A DNA stretch of 64,000 bases from assembly GCA_001899775.1 (NCBI GenBank), contig MKWN01000010.1:62001-126000 (forward strand), read 5' to 3'. The DNA comes from Thiobacillus sp. 65-29. GTDB taxonomy: Bacteria; Pseudomonadota; Gammaproteobacteria; Burkholderiales; Thiobacillaceae. The notes under the pieces were generated by a model. That model was not told where the DNA came from. It searched no databases and saw nothing but the letters and a program-made list of their open reading frames with translations. A program made the translations under genes and the position numbers. Shown here piece by piece: positions 27,130-35,836 of this stretch; position 1 is the stretch's first letter, and every line of letters starts with the position of its first letter.

Positions 27130-29298
27130 TCAGCCCGCGCTGACCACGCGGTTGCGACCGCTTTCCTTGGCGCGGTAAAGCGCCTCGTCGGCGCGACGCA
27201 CCAGCTCGTCGACGCTATGCACCTTGTCGTCAGGAAGCCCTGATGCGCCGATGCTGATCGTCAGACGCTGCTCGCCCATACCTTCGACGCCCGCTTCGCT
27301 GACCGCCAGGCGGATTTTTTCCGCCACGGCCAGCGCATTGTCGAGACCGGTATGCGGCAGCAGGATGGAGAACTCCTCTCCACCATAGCGCGCCACCAGA
27401 TCGGAGTCACGCACCGATTGCTGCAGCGCCCGCGCGACCGCAACCAGGGCGTTGTCGCCTACCTGATGCCCATACGTGTCGTTCACGCGCTTGAAGAAAT
27501 CGACATCGAGAATGAGGAAGGAAAGCGGCGTCTGGTATCGCAGGGCCTTGGAGTATTCGTCCTTGAGGCGCTCGCTGAGGAAGCGCCGGTTGTAAAGGCC
27601 GGTGAGACCATCGGCGATGGACAGGCGTTCCACTTTCTCGTTGGTCAGCGCGTTGTCCAGCGTGATGGCAATCTGGTTGGCGAGGTAATCGATCAAGGGC
27701 TGTTCCTCGGCCTGATATGTGCCGAAGGTGCCGAGCAGCATGACGCCAAGCACTTTCTCCTTGTATATGAGCGGAAACGCCGCAACCGCGGTGGGCGCAG
27801 CAACGGCAAAACCGAGATCGACGTGCATGTAACTCGTCTCCGTCAGGTGCTCCAGCAGCTTCGACTGGCGCTCCGCGGCGACGCTCCCGGCGAGTCCTTC
27901 GTTCAGGCGCAAGGGCTTCAGCGTGGCCAGATCGACGCCATGCGTGACGAAGGGCAGCAAGGTCTCGCCCTGCTCATCCATGAGGTAAATGATGCCGAGC
28001 TTGGAATCGGTGAGTTCCAGCACCTTGTCGAGTGCGTTCTTCAGCAGTTCCTTCGGATCCAGTGTGGTGATCAGCAGCTTGGCCAGCGAATTGTATTTTT
28101 CCACGCGTGCCTGCTGGGCGCAGATGGCATCGGCCATGCGGTTGAAACCCTTGCCCAGGTCCTCGAATTCGTCCTTCGTCACGATTTCCGTGCGCACCTC
28201 GACCCGTCCGGTCGCGAAATCATCCATCGCCCTGACCAGCGCGCGGATAGGATAGAGCGTGTCCCGGTGCGCGAAAAATGCGATCAGAAACGAGAGCAGG
28301 CTGCCCGCGACGATGAAACCATAGAGCAGCAACATGTTGTTGCGGACGAAGGACTCGACGGCGCTGGTCCTGCTGCTGCCGATGAGCGAGCCGGTGACCT
28401 GTTTTTGCGCGTTGAACAGCGGTTCGGCAAGGATGAAACACGGCTCGTTGCTGATGGTTGTCTGCCCGCTGAACGGTTTGCCCTTCATCAGCGGATCGTT
28501 CACTTCCGCCGGCAGCGACCAGCCTTCCACCCACAGGTTTCCCGGTCGGCGCGAGCTGGCGACCACCCGCGAATCCTGGATCAGCGCGCCGAACAGGCGT
28601 ACATCCTCGCCCGCGCCGTCGTGAATCAGGTTGGGCAGCCAGTCGTAGCCATCCAGCAGGACGATGCCGACCAGTACGCCGATCACCACGCGGTCCTTCA
28701 TCACCGGTACGGCCACCACACTCGCCATCACCGTGCGCTCGAGACGCAGGTAGCGTTCCGGGCTTTCGAGCAGAAACACGTCGCGCGGAAGAATTTCGTT
28801 CGAGGTTACGCTCTGTCCCAGATTCACCACCTGCGGCAATACGGCATTCAGCATCACCTGGTCGCCGGCGTTGTTGTTCCGCCGCGCGATCACATTGCCC
28901 TTGGTGTCGGTTGCCATCCACGCATCCACGTAGGCCAGATTGAACGCATGCCCCTGCAGCAATTCCCGCAGCGGCGCGCTGCGGCGTTCGGCGAGCGCAT
29001 CCTTCGTCATCTGCAACACCGCAGTCTGGCTCAGCAGCGCATTGAGCGTATCCAGCCGGCCGGCGTGGGCGGCCAGGGCGCCCTGCACGCTCATGACGAG
29101 CGTGTCCTGGACGTGGCGCTGCGCGGTGTCGCCCAGTACGCGCTGCACGAGAAGCGTGACGCCGGTGAGTGGCACCGACAGGACGATGAAGAAGGCAATG
29201 AGCGTCTTCCAGCCGATCGACAAGCGGAAGCGTTGCGCGCCCCATACGACGCGGTAGGGATTCTTCCGGCCTGGCACGGCCACGGCTGTTTCACTCAT
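27130..29298 (-). CDS. Membrane-bound diguanylate cyclase with sensor, HAMP, GAF and GGDEF domains
   Basis: This is a 722-residue protein. TM1 lies near residues 30-50, followed by a large periplasmic double-Cache-like sensor (to about 325), TM2 (LLLYGFIVAGSLLSFLIAFF), a HAMP segment, a GAF domain (about 395-540) and a C-terminal GGDEF domain with RYGGEEFSILLPH, the active-site signature. It should make cyclic di-GMP in response to an external signal. The start at 29298 (MSETAVAV) is preferred to 29337. It is divergent from the lipoprotein gene at 29485. Confidence 0.88.
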   Translation of the reverse strand: MSETAVAVPGRKNPYRVVWGAQRFRLSIGWKTLIAFFIVLSVPLTGVTLLVQRVLGDTAQRHVQDTLVMSVQGALAAHAGRLDTLNALLSQTAVLQMTKDALAERRSAPLRELLQGHAFNLAYVDAWMATDTKGNVIARRNNNAGDQVMLNAVLPQVVNLGQSVTSNEILPRDVFLLESPERYLRLERTVMASVVAVPVMKDRVVIGVLVGIVLLDGYDWLPNLIHDGAGEDVRLFGALIQDSRVVASSRRPGNLWVEGWSLPAEVNDPLMKGKPFSGQTTISNEPCFILAEPLFNAQKQVTGSLIGSSRTSAVESFVRNNMLLLYGFIVAGSLLSFLIAFFAHRDTLYPIRALVRAMDDFATGRVEVRTEIVTKDEFEDLGKGFNRMADAICAQQARVEKYNSLAKLLITTLDPKELLKNALDKVLELTDSKLGIIYLMDEQGETLLPFVTHGVDLATLKPLRLNEGLAGSVAAERQSKLLEHLTETSYMHVDLGFAVAAPTAVAAFPLIYKEKVLGVMLLGTFGTYQAEEQPLIDYLANQIAITLDNALTNEKVERLSIADGLTGLYNRRFLSERLKDEYSKALRYQTPLSFLILDVDFFKRVNDTYGHQVGDNALVAVARALQQSVRDSDLVARYGGEEFSILLPHTGLDNALAVAEKIRLAVSEAGVEGMGEQRLTISIGASGLPDDKVHSVDELVRRADEALYRAKESGRNRVVSAG

Positions 29299-29484
29299 GG
29301 GCAATCCGCAGCGGACGGCACGCAAGCACGGTCGCAAACACCGCCAGTGATCTGATACAATTTTCCATAACTTTTATTTATGGTGGCATTCATAAACGAT
29401 TCTGCGCAGGCATCGCCACCTTGTCGGACATGCCTGACATATCGTCCTTTTCCAACCCTTCTTGACCCGTACGAACAGCCCAAC

Positions 29485-30165
29485 ATGCACAACCCGAAGC
29501 ACTGCACCGATCCGAAGCCATTCCGTGTCCACGTCACCGCCGCCGGCGCCCTGCTCGCCGGCATGCTTGCTCTCGGCGGTTGCGAGCGCAACACCGCGCC
29601 GGCCGCCGAACAGACACCCGCCGCCGCACCCCAGGTACCCGTCGATAACCTGCTCTCCAATGTTCCGGTGCAGGGCAACGAGGCGCTTCCGCCGAGCCAT
29701 CCGCCACTGCCCACCGCAATGCCCCCCCACCCCACCGGTGCCGCAGGCAGCCGGCCCGATCTCGACCGGCAAATCGCCGCCGAGCACCCGCAAGGCAGTG
29801 GCAAGAACAAACCCGCCGTGGTCGTGCCGGATGCGGTAAAGGCGCAATGGACCGGCGCCACGCTTGCAGTGAGCGCCGGTGGCCAGGAAAAGCAGGTCAA
29901 GCTTGCCATCGGCAAGGCGATTACCGTTGGCGACAAGCTCGAACTGCATCTGCTGCATTACCTGCCCGCCTACACCAGTAACTTCCAGACGGTGACGAGT
30001 TCCTCCAGCGAGCCGGTGAATCCGGCCGTGCAGGTCAAGCTCGTCTCCAACGGCCAGGTACTTGCGGAGGGCTGGGTCTTCCAGAATCTGCCGGATTTCA
30101 ATTCCTTCAAGAGCGAACAGGTTCAGGTGCGTCTGGTGTCCGGCGAACGCGCTGCGACGAAATGA
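29485..30165 (+). CDS. Lipoprotein with DUF2155-like C-terminal domain
   Basis: This 226-residue protein has a lipobox LGGC at about residues 30-33, then a Pro/Ala-rich linker, and a beta-rich domain from about residue 125 containing AVQVKLVSNGQVLAEGWVFQNLPDFNSF, which resembles DUF2155 proteins. It is probably anchored in the periplasm. The true start is taken as 29485; the longer frame from 29380 would place the lipobox too far in. Function unknown. Confidence 0.65.
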   Translation: MHNPKHCTDPKPFRVHVTAAGALLAGMLALGGCERNTAPAAEQTPAAAPQVPVDNLLSNVPVQGNEALPPSHPPLPTAMPPHPTGAAGSRPDLDRQIAAEHPQGSGKNKPAVVVPDAVKAQWTGATLAVSAGGQEKQVKLAIGKAITVGDKLELHLLHYLPAYTSNFQTVTSSSSEPVNPAVQVKLVSNGQVLAEGWVFQNLPDFNSFKSEQVQVRLVSGERAATK

Positions 30166-30265
30166 CGCGGGCTGCCGGCTGCGAAGCTGCATGACAATCC
30201 ATACTCGATGGCACCGGCGTGCAGCCGGTTGCTTCGGTACGCCGTGCCTTGCATGAACCCGGACA

Positions 30266-30301
30266 ATCCACTGGAACCCCTGTACGTGACAAATCAACGG
30301 A
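30266..30301 (+). repeat. Solo copy of the REP-element left flank
   Basis: This 36-bp stretch starting ATCCACTGGAACCCC and ending AAATCAACGG matches 3770-3805 at about 31 of 36 positions. There the same sequence runs straight into the REP palindrome; here no palindrome follows. It may be a remnant left after loss of the REP part. Confidence 0.5.
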
Positions 30302-30315
30302 CTGAAGGAACCGTG

Positions 30316-31992
30316 ATGAGACGAACGCTGCTGATTCCGCTGCTCGCGCTGCTGGTCTGCCATGCTGCACCACTCCACGCGCAGTCGCCGGGCAAGGAGG
30401 CCAAAGCCGCGCAGGAATTGAGACTTGCTGTCGAACGCCAGGTGCTGGGCATGAACGTCAATCAGGACGTCAAGTACCTCATCGACTATCACTTCTCGAC
30501 GTTTCACGGCATGTACGCCTACCGCGAACTGATGCAATGGGCGCAGGCAGCGCCCCCGCCGCGGCGCGAAGCGCTCATGGCGCTGGTACGTGCCGGTCTG
30601 GAGGCGGTGGTGCGTGACTCGGGCATGGGCCTGCCGCTGGGCAAGGATACCGGACGCGCGGCGGGCCTGTTGTTCGACAAGGGTTTGCCGCGTTATATGA
30701 CACGGCCGGATTTCTCCGCTCCGGCCACCCTTGGCTGGGACCCCGCGAGCTTCGAGCGCACGATCTCGCCCGCGGCACTTGGCCAGTCGCTGGCTGCCAA
30801 GGCGCTTTTCGTGCAGATCGAACGCGGCGCACCGGACGCGACACGTGACCTGATGCTGGCGTCGGCGCTGCAGGAATTCCAGACGCTGCTCGCACTGCTG
30901 GAGCGAGGCGGTAATGCCGGCGCACGCTACATGCCTGCCGTACTCAAGCTGGAAGCCGGCAACTGGGCCGTGAGCGACGCGTCCAGTTCCCTGCACGGCC
31001 AATTGTCGCTGCTGCAGGGTCTGGCGCAGCTTCATGCCACCCTCGCCCGGCCGGAACTGGCGGCCGCCCCGCTCGCGGGCAAGCCCGCCGCAGAGTGGCG
31101 CAAGGGCGTACGGCGCACGCTGGAGCGGATTTTCAACACCATGCTGACGCTGCATCGCGATGCGCGCTCCGGCAGCCTGGTCCGGTCACACGATCCCGGG
31201 CAAGGCGCCGCCGACCGCATCGGTGCCGACGAGGCGGGCTACGCGCTGGAGGTGCTGGCCGACCTTGTCGCCGTTCTGCCGCGTGAGGATGATTTGCGCA
31301 ACAAGGTATTGCGACAACTGACGACCCAGGCCGATTACCTGCTGACACGTCTGGCACGACGCGACACCGCTCCGCAACTGTTTCTGCTCGGGAACGATCG
31401 CCTGTTCGACGGCATGGTCATGCGTCTCGACGACCAGTTGTCCCTCATCTCTGGCCTGCTCGCAACCAGCGAAGCAAGCGGCCAGGAAGGCCCCGCGAAC
31501 AAGGCGCGGGAAATGTACGAGGCCGCGCGTTCCGCTTTCTGGTCCGGGGCCGCCGGCATCTTCCGCTCCGCCGCCGGCCAGGCGGTTTCCGCCTACGACG
31601 GCCATCTGTTCGGTCTGACGCTCGCCACCTGGCGGCGTCTGGAAAATGCGCTGCCCGCCGGTGAAGGCCGCCGCCACGGCGAGCACCACATCGAGGTGGT
31701 GCTCAGACAGGGCGGACTGCAACAGGCCGAAGGTCCGGCCACCGGCGAGCCGCGCCAGCCCGAAGACTTCATTCGCGACGAGCTGCCGGAACTCCTGCGT
31801 CGCATCGCGACACTGAAAAAGGATGAGCAGGTAAAAAAAATCGCCGCGGCGGTCAAAGCACTGAGCGATCAGGACAACGACGGCATCCCGGGCTGTCGCT
31901 TCGCCGGCGGGGCCTTCGGCGCGGCGCCGGTAATCATCACGCAGACCAGCGTGAAAACCCCCTTTGAGAAAACGGAAGAGGCCGCACCATGA
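30316..31992 (+). CDS. Exported protein of unknown function, co-transcribed with a cytochrome c
   Basis: This 558-residue protein has a clean signal peptide (MRRTLLIPLLALLVCHAAPLHAQ) and a mostly helical mature part without cysteine pairs, heme motifs or recognisable enzyme motifs. I do not recognise the family. GAAGGAA precedes the ATG at 30316. Its last bases overlap the monoheme cytochrome start as ATGA, so the two are translated together and probably act together in the periplasm. Confidence 0.6.
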   Translation: MRRTLLIPLLALLVCHAAPLHAQSPGKEAKAAQELRLAVERQVLGMNVNQDVKYLIDYHFSTFHGMYAYRELMQWAQAAPPPRREALMALVRAGLEAVVRDSGMGLPLGKDTGRAAGLLFDKGLPRYMTRPDFSAPATLGWDPASFERTISPAALGQSLAAKALFVQIERGAPDATRDLMLASALQEFQTLLALLERGGNAGARYMPAVLKLEAGNWAVSDASSSLHGQLSLLQGLAQLHATLARPELAAAPLAGKPAAEWRKGVRRTLERIFNTMLTLHRDARSGSLVRSHDPGQGAADRIGADEAGYALEVLADLVAVLPREDDLRNKVLRQLTTQADYLLTRLARRDTAPQLFLLGNDRLFDGMVMRLDDQLSLISGLLATSEASGQEGPANKAREMYEAARSAFWSGAAGIFRSAAGQAVSAYDGHLFGLTLATWRRLENALPAGEGRRHGEHHIEVVLRQGGLQQAEGPATGEPRQPEDFIRDELPELLRRIATLKKDEQVKKIAAAVKALSDQDNDGIPGCRFAGGAFGAAPVIITQTSVKTPFEKTEEAAP

Positions 31993-32486
31993 GCCACAGC
32001 AATCCACCGGAACAGTTGCACGGAATCGGTCGGCAGCATACCGGTCAAGACTCGGCCCGATCCGCCACACCCGCAACCGTCACCCTCAAGCCTGCGTTGT
32101 GCCCGTTTGAACGACCGAGGTGGAAATCAGCCGCGCTACTCGCCACGCTGCTCGCATGCAGCATCCCGATGGCCCACGCATTCAGCGGCATGGGCAATCC
32201 GGAGCGCGGCAGGATGCTCTTCAATCAGCGCTGCGCCGTGTGCCATGGCGAAGACGGTCGGGGGCGTGAAGGCATGGCGGCCGACTTCGTCGGTGAGTGG
32301 CATCGCCTGACCAAACCGGACCAGGAATTGTCCCGCAACATCCGCTCGGGCGCAGTGCGTACGCCAGGCAAGCTCTATAGCGCAGGCCAGTGCCCGCCGC
32401 AAATGCTGGACGACCGCGACATGGACGACCTGCTGTCCCATCTGCGCAACGCCTTTGGTTCACCCAGACTCGATTTCGGTCGTTGA
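31989..32486 (+). CDS. Monoheme cytochrome c
   Basis: This 165-residue protein has a single heme site CAVCH in RGRMLFNQRCAVCHGEDGRG, followed by GREGMAADF and a C-terminal DDLLSHLR helix, as in class I cytochromes. The hydrophobic export segment (SAALLATLLACSIPMAHA) comes only after about 45 polar residues, so either the start is downstream or the n-region is unusually long. The ATGA overlap supports 31989. It lies between the unknown exported protein and signal peptidase I. Confidence 0.82.
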   Translation: MSHSNPPEQLHGIGRQHTGQDSARSATPATVTLKPALCPFERPRWKSAALLATLLACSIPMAHAFSGMGNPERGRMLFNQRCAVCHGEDGRGREGMAADFVGEWHRLTKPDQELSRNIRSGAVRTPGKLYSAGQCPPQMLDDRDMDDLLSHLRNAFGSPRLDFGR

Positions 32487-32492
32487 CACCTC

Positions 32493-33383
32493 ATGCCTCA
32501 CGACGCCACCCCGGCAGCGGTCCGCTCCGACATCCGTCCGCGCAAACCGCTTGTCGCCCTTCTCCTTTCCGTCTGCCCGGGACTGGGGCAGCATTATGCG
32601 GGCCATCTCGGTCGCGGCATCCTCCTCTACATCGCGCTCATCGTGGCGTCCTGGCTCGCGGCCATCGCCTTCATGTCGATCGGCAGCAAGCTCAGCATCA
32701 TCTTCCTGTGCGTACCCTTCGCCGGCGCGGCGCTGATCGCCCTCGACGCATGGCGCTGCGCGCGTCGCCAGTCGCGTGATTACCGCTTGCAGTGGTTCAA
32801 TCGCCTGTGGATCTATGCCGGCGTTTTCCTGACCCTGCTGTTCACCGTCAACCCGCTGATGGATCTCCTGGTCGGCCGCCACGTCGTGCGCGCCTTTTTC
32901 ATGACGTCATCCAGCATGACGCCCACCATTCTCGACCGCGACATCGTGCTGGTGAACAAGCTGGCTTTTCCGAAACGCGGTGAAATCGCGCTGATCCAGT
33001 TCGGCGAAAGCAAGCCCGGTGCCAAGCTCACCCAGCTCATCGACGACCAGTTCATCAAGCGCGTCGTCGCCGTCCCCGGTGACACCCTGGAAATCCGCAA
33101 CGACGCGGTGTGGATCAACGGCCAGAAAATCGAGGAACCCTACGCCAACTTCAGCGGCATGCTGCGCTTCAGCAGCGGCGAGGGCTCCGCCTACGGCCCC
33201 GCGACCCTGCCACCGGACTCGTATTTCGTCATGGGCGACAACCGCAACGAGAGCATCGACAGCCGCCTCCTCGGCTTCATCGGAAAGGAACAGATTGGCG
33301 GCACCGTGACCAAGGTATTCTGGTCGTGGAATTTCGAGCAAGACGGCATCCGCTGGGATCGCACCGCGAAAAGCCTGAAGTAG
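32493..33383 (+). CDS. lepB: Signal peptidase I (LepB type)
   Basis: This is a 296-residue membrane protease. The first 95 residues hold an extra hydrophobic module beginning VCPGLGQHYAGHLGRG, not part of the classic E. coli enzyme. A further TM precedes the catalytic domain with the nucleophile Ser in MTSSSMTPTI, the general-base Lys in IKRVVAVPGD and the closing motif MGDNRNESIDSR. It removes signal peptides at the inner membrane. It starts 6 bp after the cytochrome gene. A second lepB may exist elsewhere, since this operon is not the usual lepA-lepB-rnc setting. Confidence 0.88.
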   Translation: MPHDATPAAVRSDIRPRKPLVALLLSVCPGLGQHYAGHLGRGILLYIALIVASWLAAIAFMSIGSKLSIIFLCVPFAGAALIALDAWRCARRQSRDYRLQWFNRLWIYAGVFLTLLFTVNPLMDLLVGRHVVRAFFMTSSSMTPTILDRDIVLVNKLAFPKRGEIALIQFGESKPGAKLTQLIDDQFIKRVVAVPGDTLEIRNDAVWINGQKIEEPYANFSGMLRFSSGEGSAYGPATLPPDSYFVMGDNRNESIDSRLLGFIGKEQIGGTVTKVFWSWNFEQDGIRWDRTAKSLK

Positions 33384-33540
33384 TGTGTCGGGTTGAAGCC
33401 CGATTTACGAACCGGCGCCCGTGTTTCTCCGTAGGTCGGGCTTCAGCCCGACAGCACAGCGTCAGGCCCATTGTGTCGGGTTGAAACCCGACCTACGACC
33501 GGCGCCCGTGTTTCTCCGTAGGTCGGGCTTCAGCCCGACA
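33384..33540. repeat. REP array upstream of the RAYT transposase
   Basis: Four 23-bp REP units alternate in orientation, at about 33386-33408, 33431-33453, 33474-33496 and 33518-33540. Each is a short hairpin of the form GTAGGTCGGG...CCCGACA or its complement. The spacers (ending GCGCCCGTGTTTCTCC and GTCAGGCCCATTG) are themselves conserved between arrays. The array follows the lepB stop directly and may also act as its terminator. Confidence 0.9.
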
Positions 33541-33575
33541 TGCCGTCAATAACCGAACCCACGGGCAATAAACCC

Positions 33576-34022
33576 ATGCCTTACAACAATCTCCGCAAGG
33601 GGCGATTTTCTCAAACCGGAACCACCTATCACATCACGACCGTCACCCTTGGCCGGATCCCGCATTTTTCCGATCTCGACACCGGCCGCAAGGTAGTTCG
33701 GGAACTCAAAACCCTGCAAACACAAGGCAAGGCGGAAACCCTGTGCTACGTGCTGATGCCGGATCACCTGCACTGGCTCATGAGATTGCACAACGGCTCC
33801 CTTGCCGAGGCCATGCACCAGTTCAAGGGACGCTCCGCCCGCGCCGTCGGGCATGCACTGTGGCAGCCCAATTACCACGACCACGCCGTGCGCGAGGACG
33901 AGGATTTGCGAAGCATGGCGCGCTACATCGTGGCCAATCCATTGCGCGCCGGACTGGTCAAGCGGATCGGCGATCACCCCTTGTGGGATGCGGTCTGGCT
34001 CGACGATACGCTGTCGGGTTGA
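33576..34022 (+). CDS. REP-associated tyrosine transposase (RAYT, Y1/IS200-like)
   Basis: This 148-residue protein starts MPYNNLRKGRF and has the RAYT layout: TYHITTVTL, the HUH metal motif in MPDHLHWLM (residues about 68-76), and the catalytic tyrosine in RYIVANPLRAGLV. RAYTs bind and cleave REP hairpins and are thought to spread them. REP arrays flank the gene on both sides, and the TGA stop lies inside the first downstream REP (34013-34035). I start it at 33576 because the longer frame from 33540 begins inside a REP unit. Confidence 0.92.
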   Translation: MPYNNLRKGRFSQTGTTYHITTVTLGRIPHFSDLDTGRKVVRELKTLQTQGKAETLCYVLMPDHLHWLMRLHNGSLAEAMHQFKGRSARAVGHALWQPNYHDHAVREDEDLRSMARYIVANPLRAGLVKRIGDHPLWDAVWLDDTLSG

Positions 34023-34165
34023 AACCCGACCTGCGCATCCGCACCCATGTTTCCCGCAGGTCGGGCTTCAGCCCGACAGCACAGCGCCGGGCCCGTTGTG
34101 TCGGGTTGAAACCCGACCTACGATGGGCGCCCGTGTTTCTCCGTAGGTCGGGCTTCAGCCCGACA
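34013..34165. repeat. REP array downstream of the RAYT transposase
   Basis: Four units lie at 34013-34035, 34057-34079, 34099-34121 and 34143-34165, alternating in orientation with the same spacers as the upstream array. The first unit overlaps the 3' end of the transposase gene and supplies its stop codon. The units in the first pair carry CCTGC/GCAGG in place of CCTAC/GTAGG, a compensated change in both. Confidence 0.92.
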
Positions 34166-34181
34166 TGCGGCCGGAGGCCGA

Positions 34182-34508
34182 TCAGGGCGTAGCCAGCTTT
34201 GCGCTTGCCAGGCGGTTCAAGCTGACGCCCTGCTCGGCAGCTTGCATGGCCAGCGCGCGATGCACCTCAGGCGGAATACGAACACGGAATTCTCCGCTGT
34301 AATGCTTTTCAGCCAGTGGTGCAGGGATAGACTCCCCGCCAGCACGCATGTCAGCCACCACATCCGTCACCACCTTGCGAATCCCCTTCAGCGCCGCTTC
34401 CGGCGTCCTGGCCAACCACGACAGCGACGGGAACTCGACGCACAGCCCAACGTGCTCACCATCTTCGGGTGACCAGGTCACGCGGTAGGTGTAGTGATCA
34501 ACGCTCAT
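34182..34508 (-). CDS. hicB: HicB-family antitoxin
   Basis: This 108-residue protein has a partial RNase H-like HicB fold at the N-terminus (YRVTWSPEDGEHVGLCVEFPSLSW, then GIRKVVTDVVADM) and a ribbon-helix-helix DNA-binding end (SGEFRVRIPPEVHRALAMQAAEQGVSLNRL). It would neutralise HicA and repress the pair. The start overlaps the hicA stop by 11 bp. The antitoxin follows the toxin, the usual hicAB order. Both genes sit between two REP arrays. Confidence 0.85.
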   Translation of the reverse strand: MSVDHYTYRVTWSPEDGEHVGLCVEFPSLSWLARTPEAALKGIRKVVTDVVADMRAGGESIPAPLAEKHYSGEFRVRIPPEVHRALAMQAAEQGVSLNRLASAKLATP

Positions 34509-34755
34509 GGCGCACTCCTTTCAGTTTCTCAATGGCCAGCAGAACCTGTTTGACCTGATATGCCTTGGCCTTGCCTTTGTCGGACTGAATATTGATCCGA
34601 GGATCGCCGGCCCAAGGCGTCTTGAAGATTGCGTGGCTGGTACCTGACTGGCGCGGTTTGCCAAACAACTGCTCGCAGACATGCTTGAGGTCGCCGAACC
34701 GGACATTCGCCGGCTCCCGCTGCATCTGCGCCAGGGTTTTCAGAATGTCAGCCAT
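34498..34755 (-). CDS. hicA: HicA-family mRNA interferase toxin
   Basis: This 85-residue protein carries the dsRBD-like HicA fold with the catalytic-type histidine in SGTSHAIFKTPW and a KAYQVKQVLLAIEKL C-terminal helix. The family cleaves mRNA during stress. The start at 34755 (MADILKTLAQM) gives normal toxin length; the frame is open to 34785. Overlap with hicB supports coupled expression. Confidence 0.82.
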   Translation of the reverse strand: MADILKTLAQMQREPANVRFGDLKHVCEQLFGKPRQSGTSHAIFKTPWAGDPRINIQSDKGKAKAYQVKQVLLAIEKLKGVRHER

Positions 34756-34804
34756 GCGCAATGGTATCAATAGTGGCACCACCATGCAATAGTCGAGCGT
34801 GGTG

Positions 34805-35044
34805 TGTCGGGTTGAAACCCGACCTACGCATCCGCACCCATGTTTCCCGTAGGTCGGGCTTCAGCCCGACAGCATAGCGTCGGGCCGTTGTGTCGGGTTG
34901 AAACCCGACCTACGATGGGCGCCCGTGTTTCCCCGTAGGTCGGGTTTCAGCCCGACAGCACAGCGCCGGGCCCGTTGTGTCGGGTTGAAACTCGACCTAC
35001 GATCGGCGCCGGTGTTTCCCCGTAGGTCGGGTTTCAACCCGACA
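34805..35044. repeat. Third REP array, between hicA and ccsA
   Basis: Six units lie at 34805-34827, 34849-34871, 34891-34913, 34935-34957, 34978-35000 and 35022-35044, again in alternating orientation and with spacers shared with the arrays at 33384 and 34013. Two units use GTTTCA in place of GCTTCA. It lies just beyond the ccsA stop codon (minus strand) and could end transcription of the cytochrome island. Confidence 0.92.
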
Positions 35045-35059
35045 CAACGGGCTCAAGCC

Positions 35060-35836
35060 CTACTGAAACAGGTACTGCCCGTGGATGCTGCGCCGGACGA
35101 GCAGCAGGCCATAGGTCGTAAACAGCATCATGGCATAGGGGACGAGTGCCACGGCGGCCCAGCGCTTGCCGCGCCAGGCGGGTCGGTGGCGCAGATGAAG
35201 CACGAAGGCGTACGCCATGGCCGTGGCAAACGACCAGCTCTCGATGGGGTCCCAGCCCCAGAAACGGCCCCACGCCAGGCTCGCCCAGTAAGAGCCCGCC
35301 ATCACCATCGCCATCCACAGGAAGAAGGTCCAGCCGGTGAGTCTGCCCGCCAGCACCGGGGTATCCGGCGCGTCGAGGCGTCCCGCGAGCCAGGCTACAT
35401 GAACGCCTGCCGCCAGGGTGGCGGCGCCGATGGCGAAGGAATTGAGCTGCGCATGGATGATCAACCAGTTGGTGCGCAACGACGGATCCATGGGAAACGT
35501 TCCCCGGCTGTGAAACAGCGCCCACGTCACACCCAGCCCCGCCGCCGCCAGGGCCAGCACGCCCGCGGGGCGCAGCTCCGGCAAACGCCACTGCGCCGCC
35601 AGGAAAACCAGCACGATCGCCAGGGCGTCCACCGTCAAATCCTCATAGCGCGTGACGATGGGAATCTGGCCGATGTCCTGCCAGCGCCAGGCCAGCAGCC
35701 CCAGATGGAGAACCAGACCCGTAAAGCCCAGCGCGATGGCCAGACGCTGCCGGCGGTGTTGCCCGAAGCCGAGCAACAGGGCGCCGGTTCCGTACAACGC
35801 TGCGACGCTTCCCTGAAAATACAGGACCGTGCTCAT
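35060..35836 (-). CDS. ccsA: CcsA/ResC-type cytochrome c assembly protein
   Basis: This 258-residue multi-pass membrane protein has the heme-handling WWD-type motif WGRFWGWDPIESWSF and flanking conserved histidines (LIIHAQLNSFAIG and RSIHGQYL). With ResB/CcsB it forms the system II heme ligase that attaches heme to CxxCH sites. The start at 35836 overlaps the resB stop as ATGA. As the last gene of a block with 58 heme motifs, it is probably a dedicated ligase for those cytochromes. Confidence 0.88.
   Translation of the reverse strand: MSTVLYFQGSVAALYGTGALLLGFGQHRRQRLAIALGFTGLVLHLGLLAWRWQDIGQIPIVTRYEDLTVDALAIVLVFLAAQWRLPELRPAGVLALAAAGLGVTWALFHSRGTFPMDPSLRTNWLIIHAQLNSFAIGAATLAAGVHVAWLAGRLDAPDTPVLAGRLTGWTFFLWMAMVMAGSYWASLAWGRFWGWDPIESWSFATAMAYAFVLHLRHRPAWRGKRWAAVALVPYAMMLFTTYGLLLVRRSIHGQYLFQ

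Noticed and set aside
33384-35044. Regular 23-bp repeats with about 20-bp spacers, CRISPR-like at first glance
   Set aside because: Units alternate in orientation, the spacers are themselves repeated, no cas gene is near, and a RAYT gene sits in the middle. They are REP arrays.
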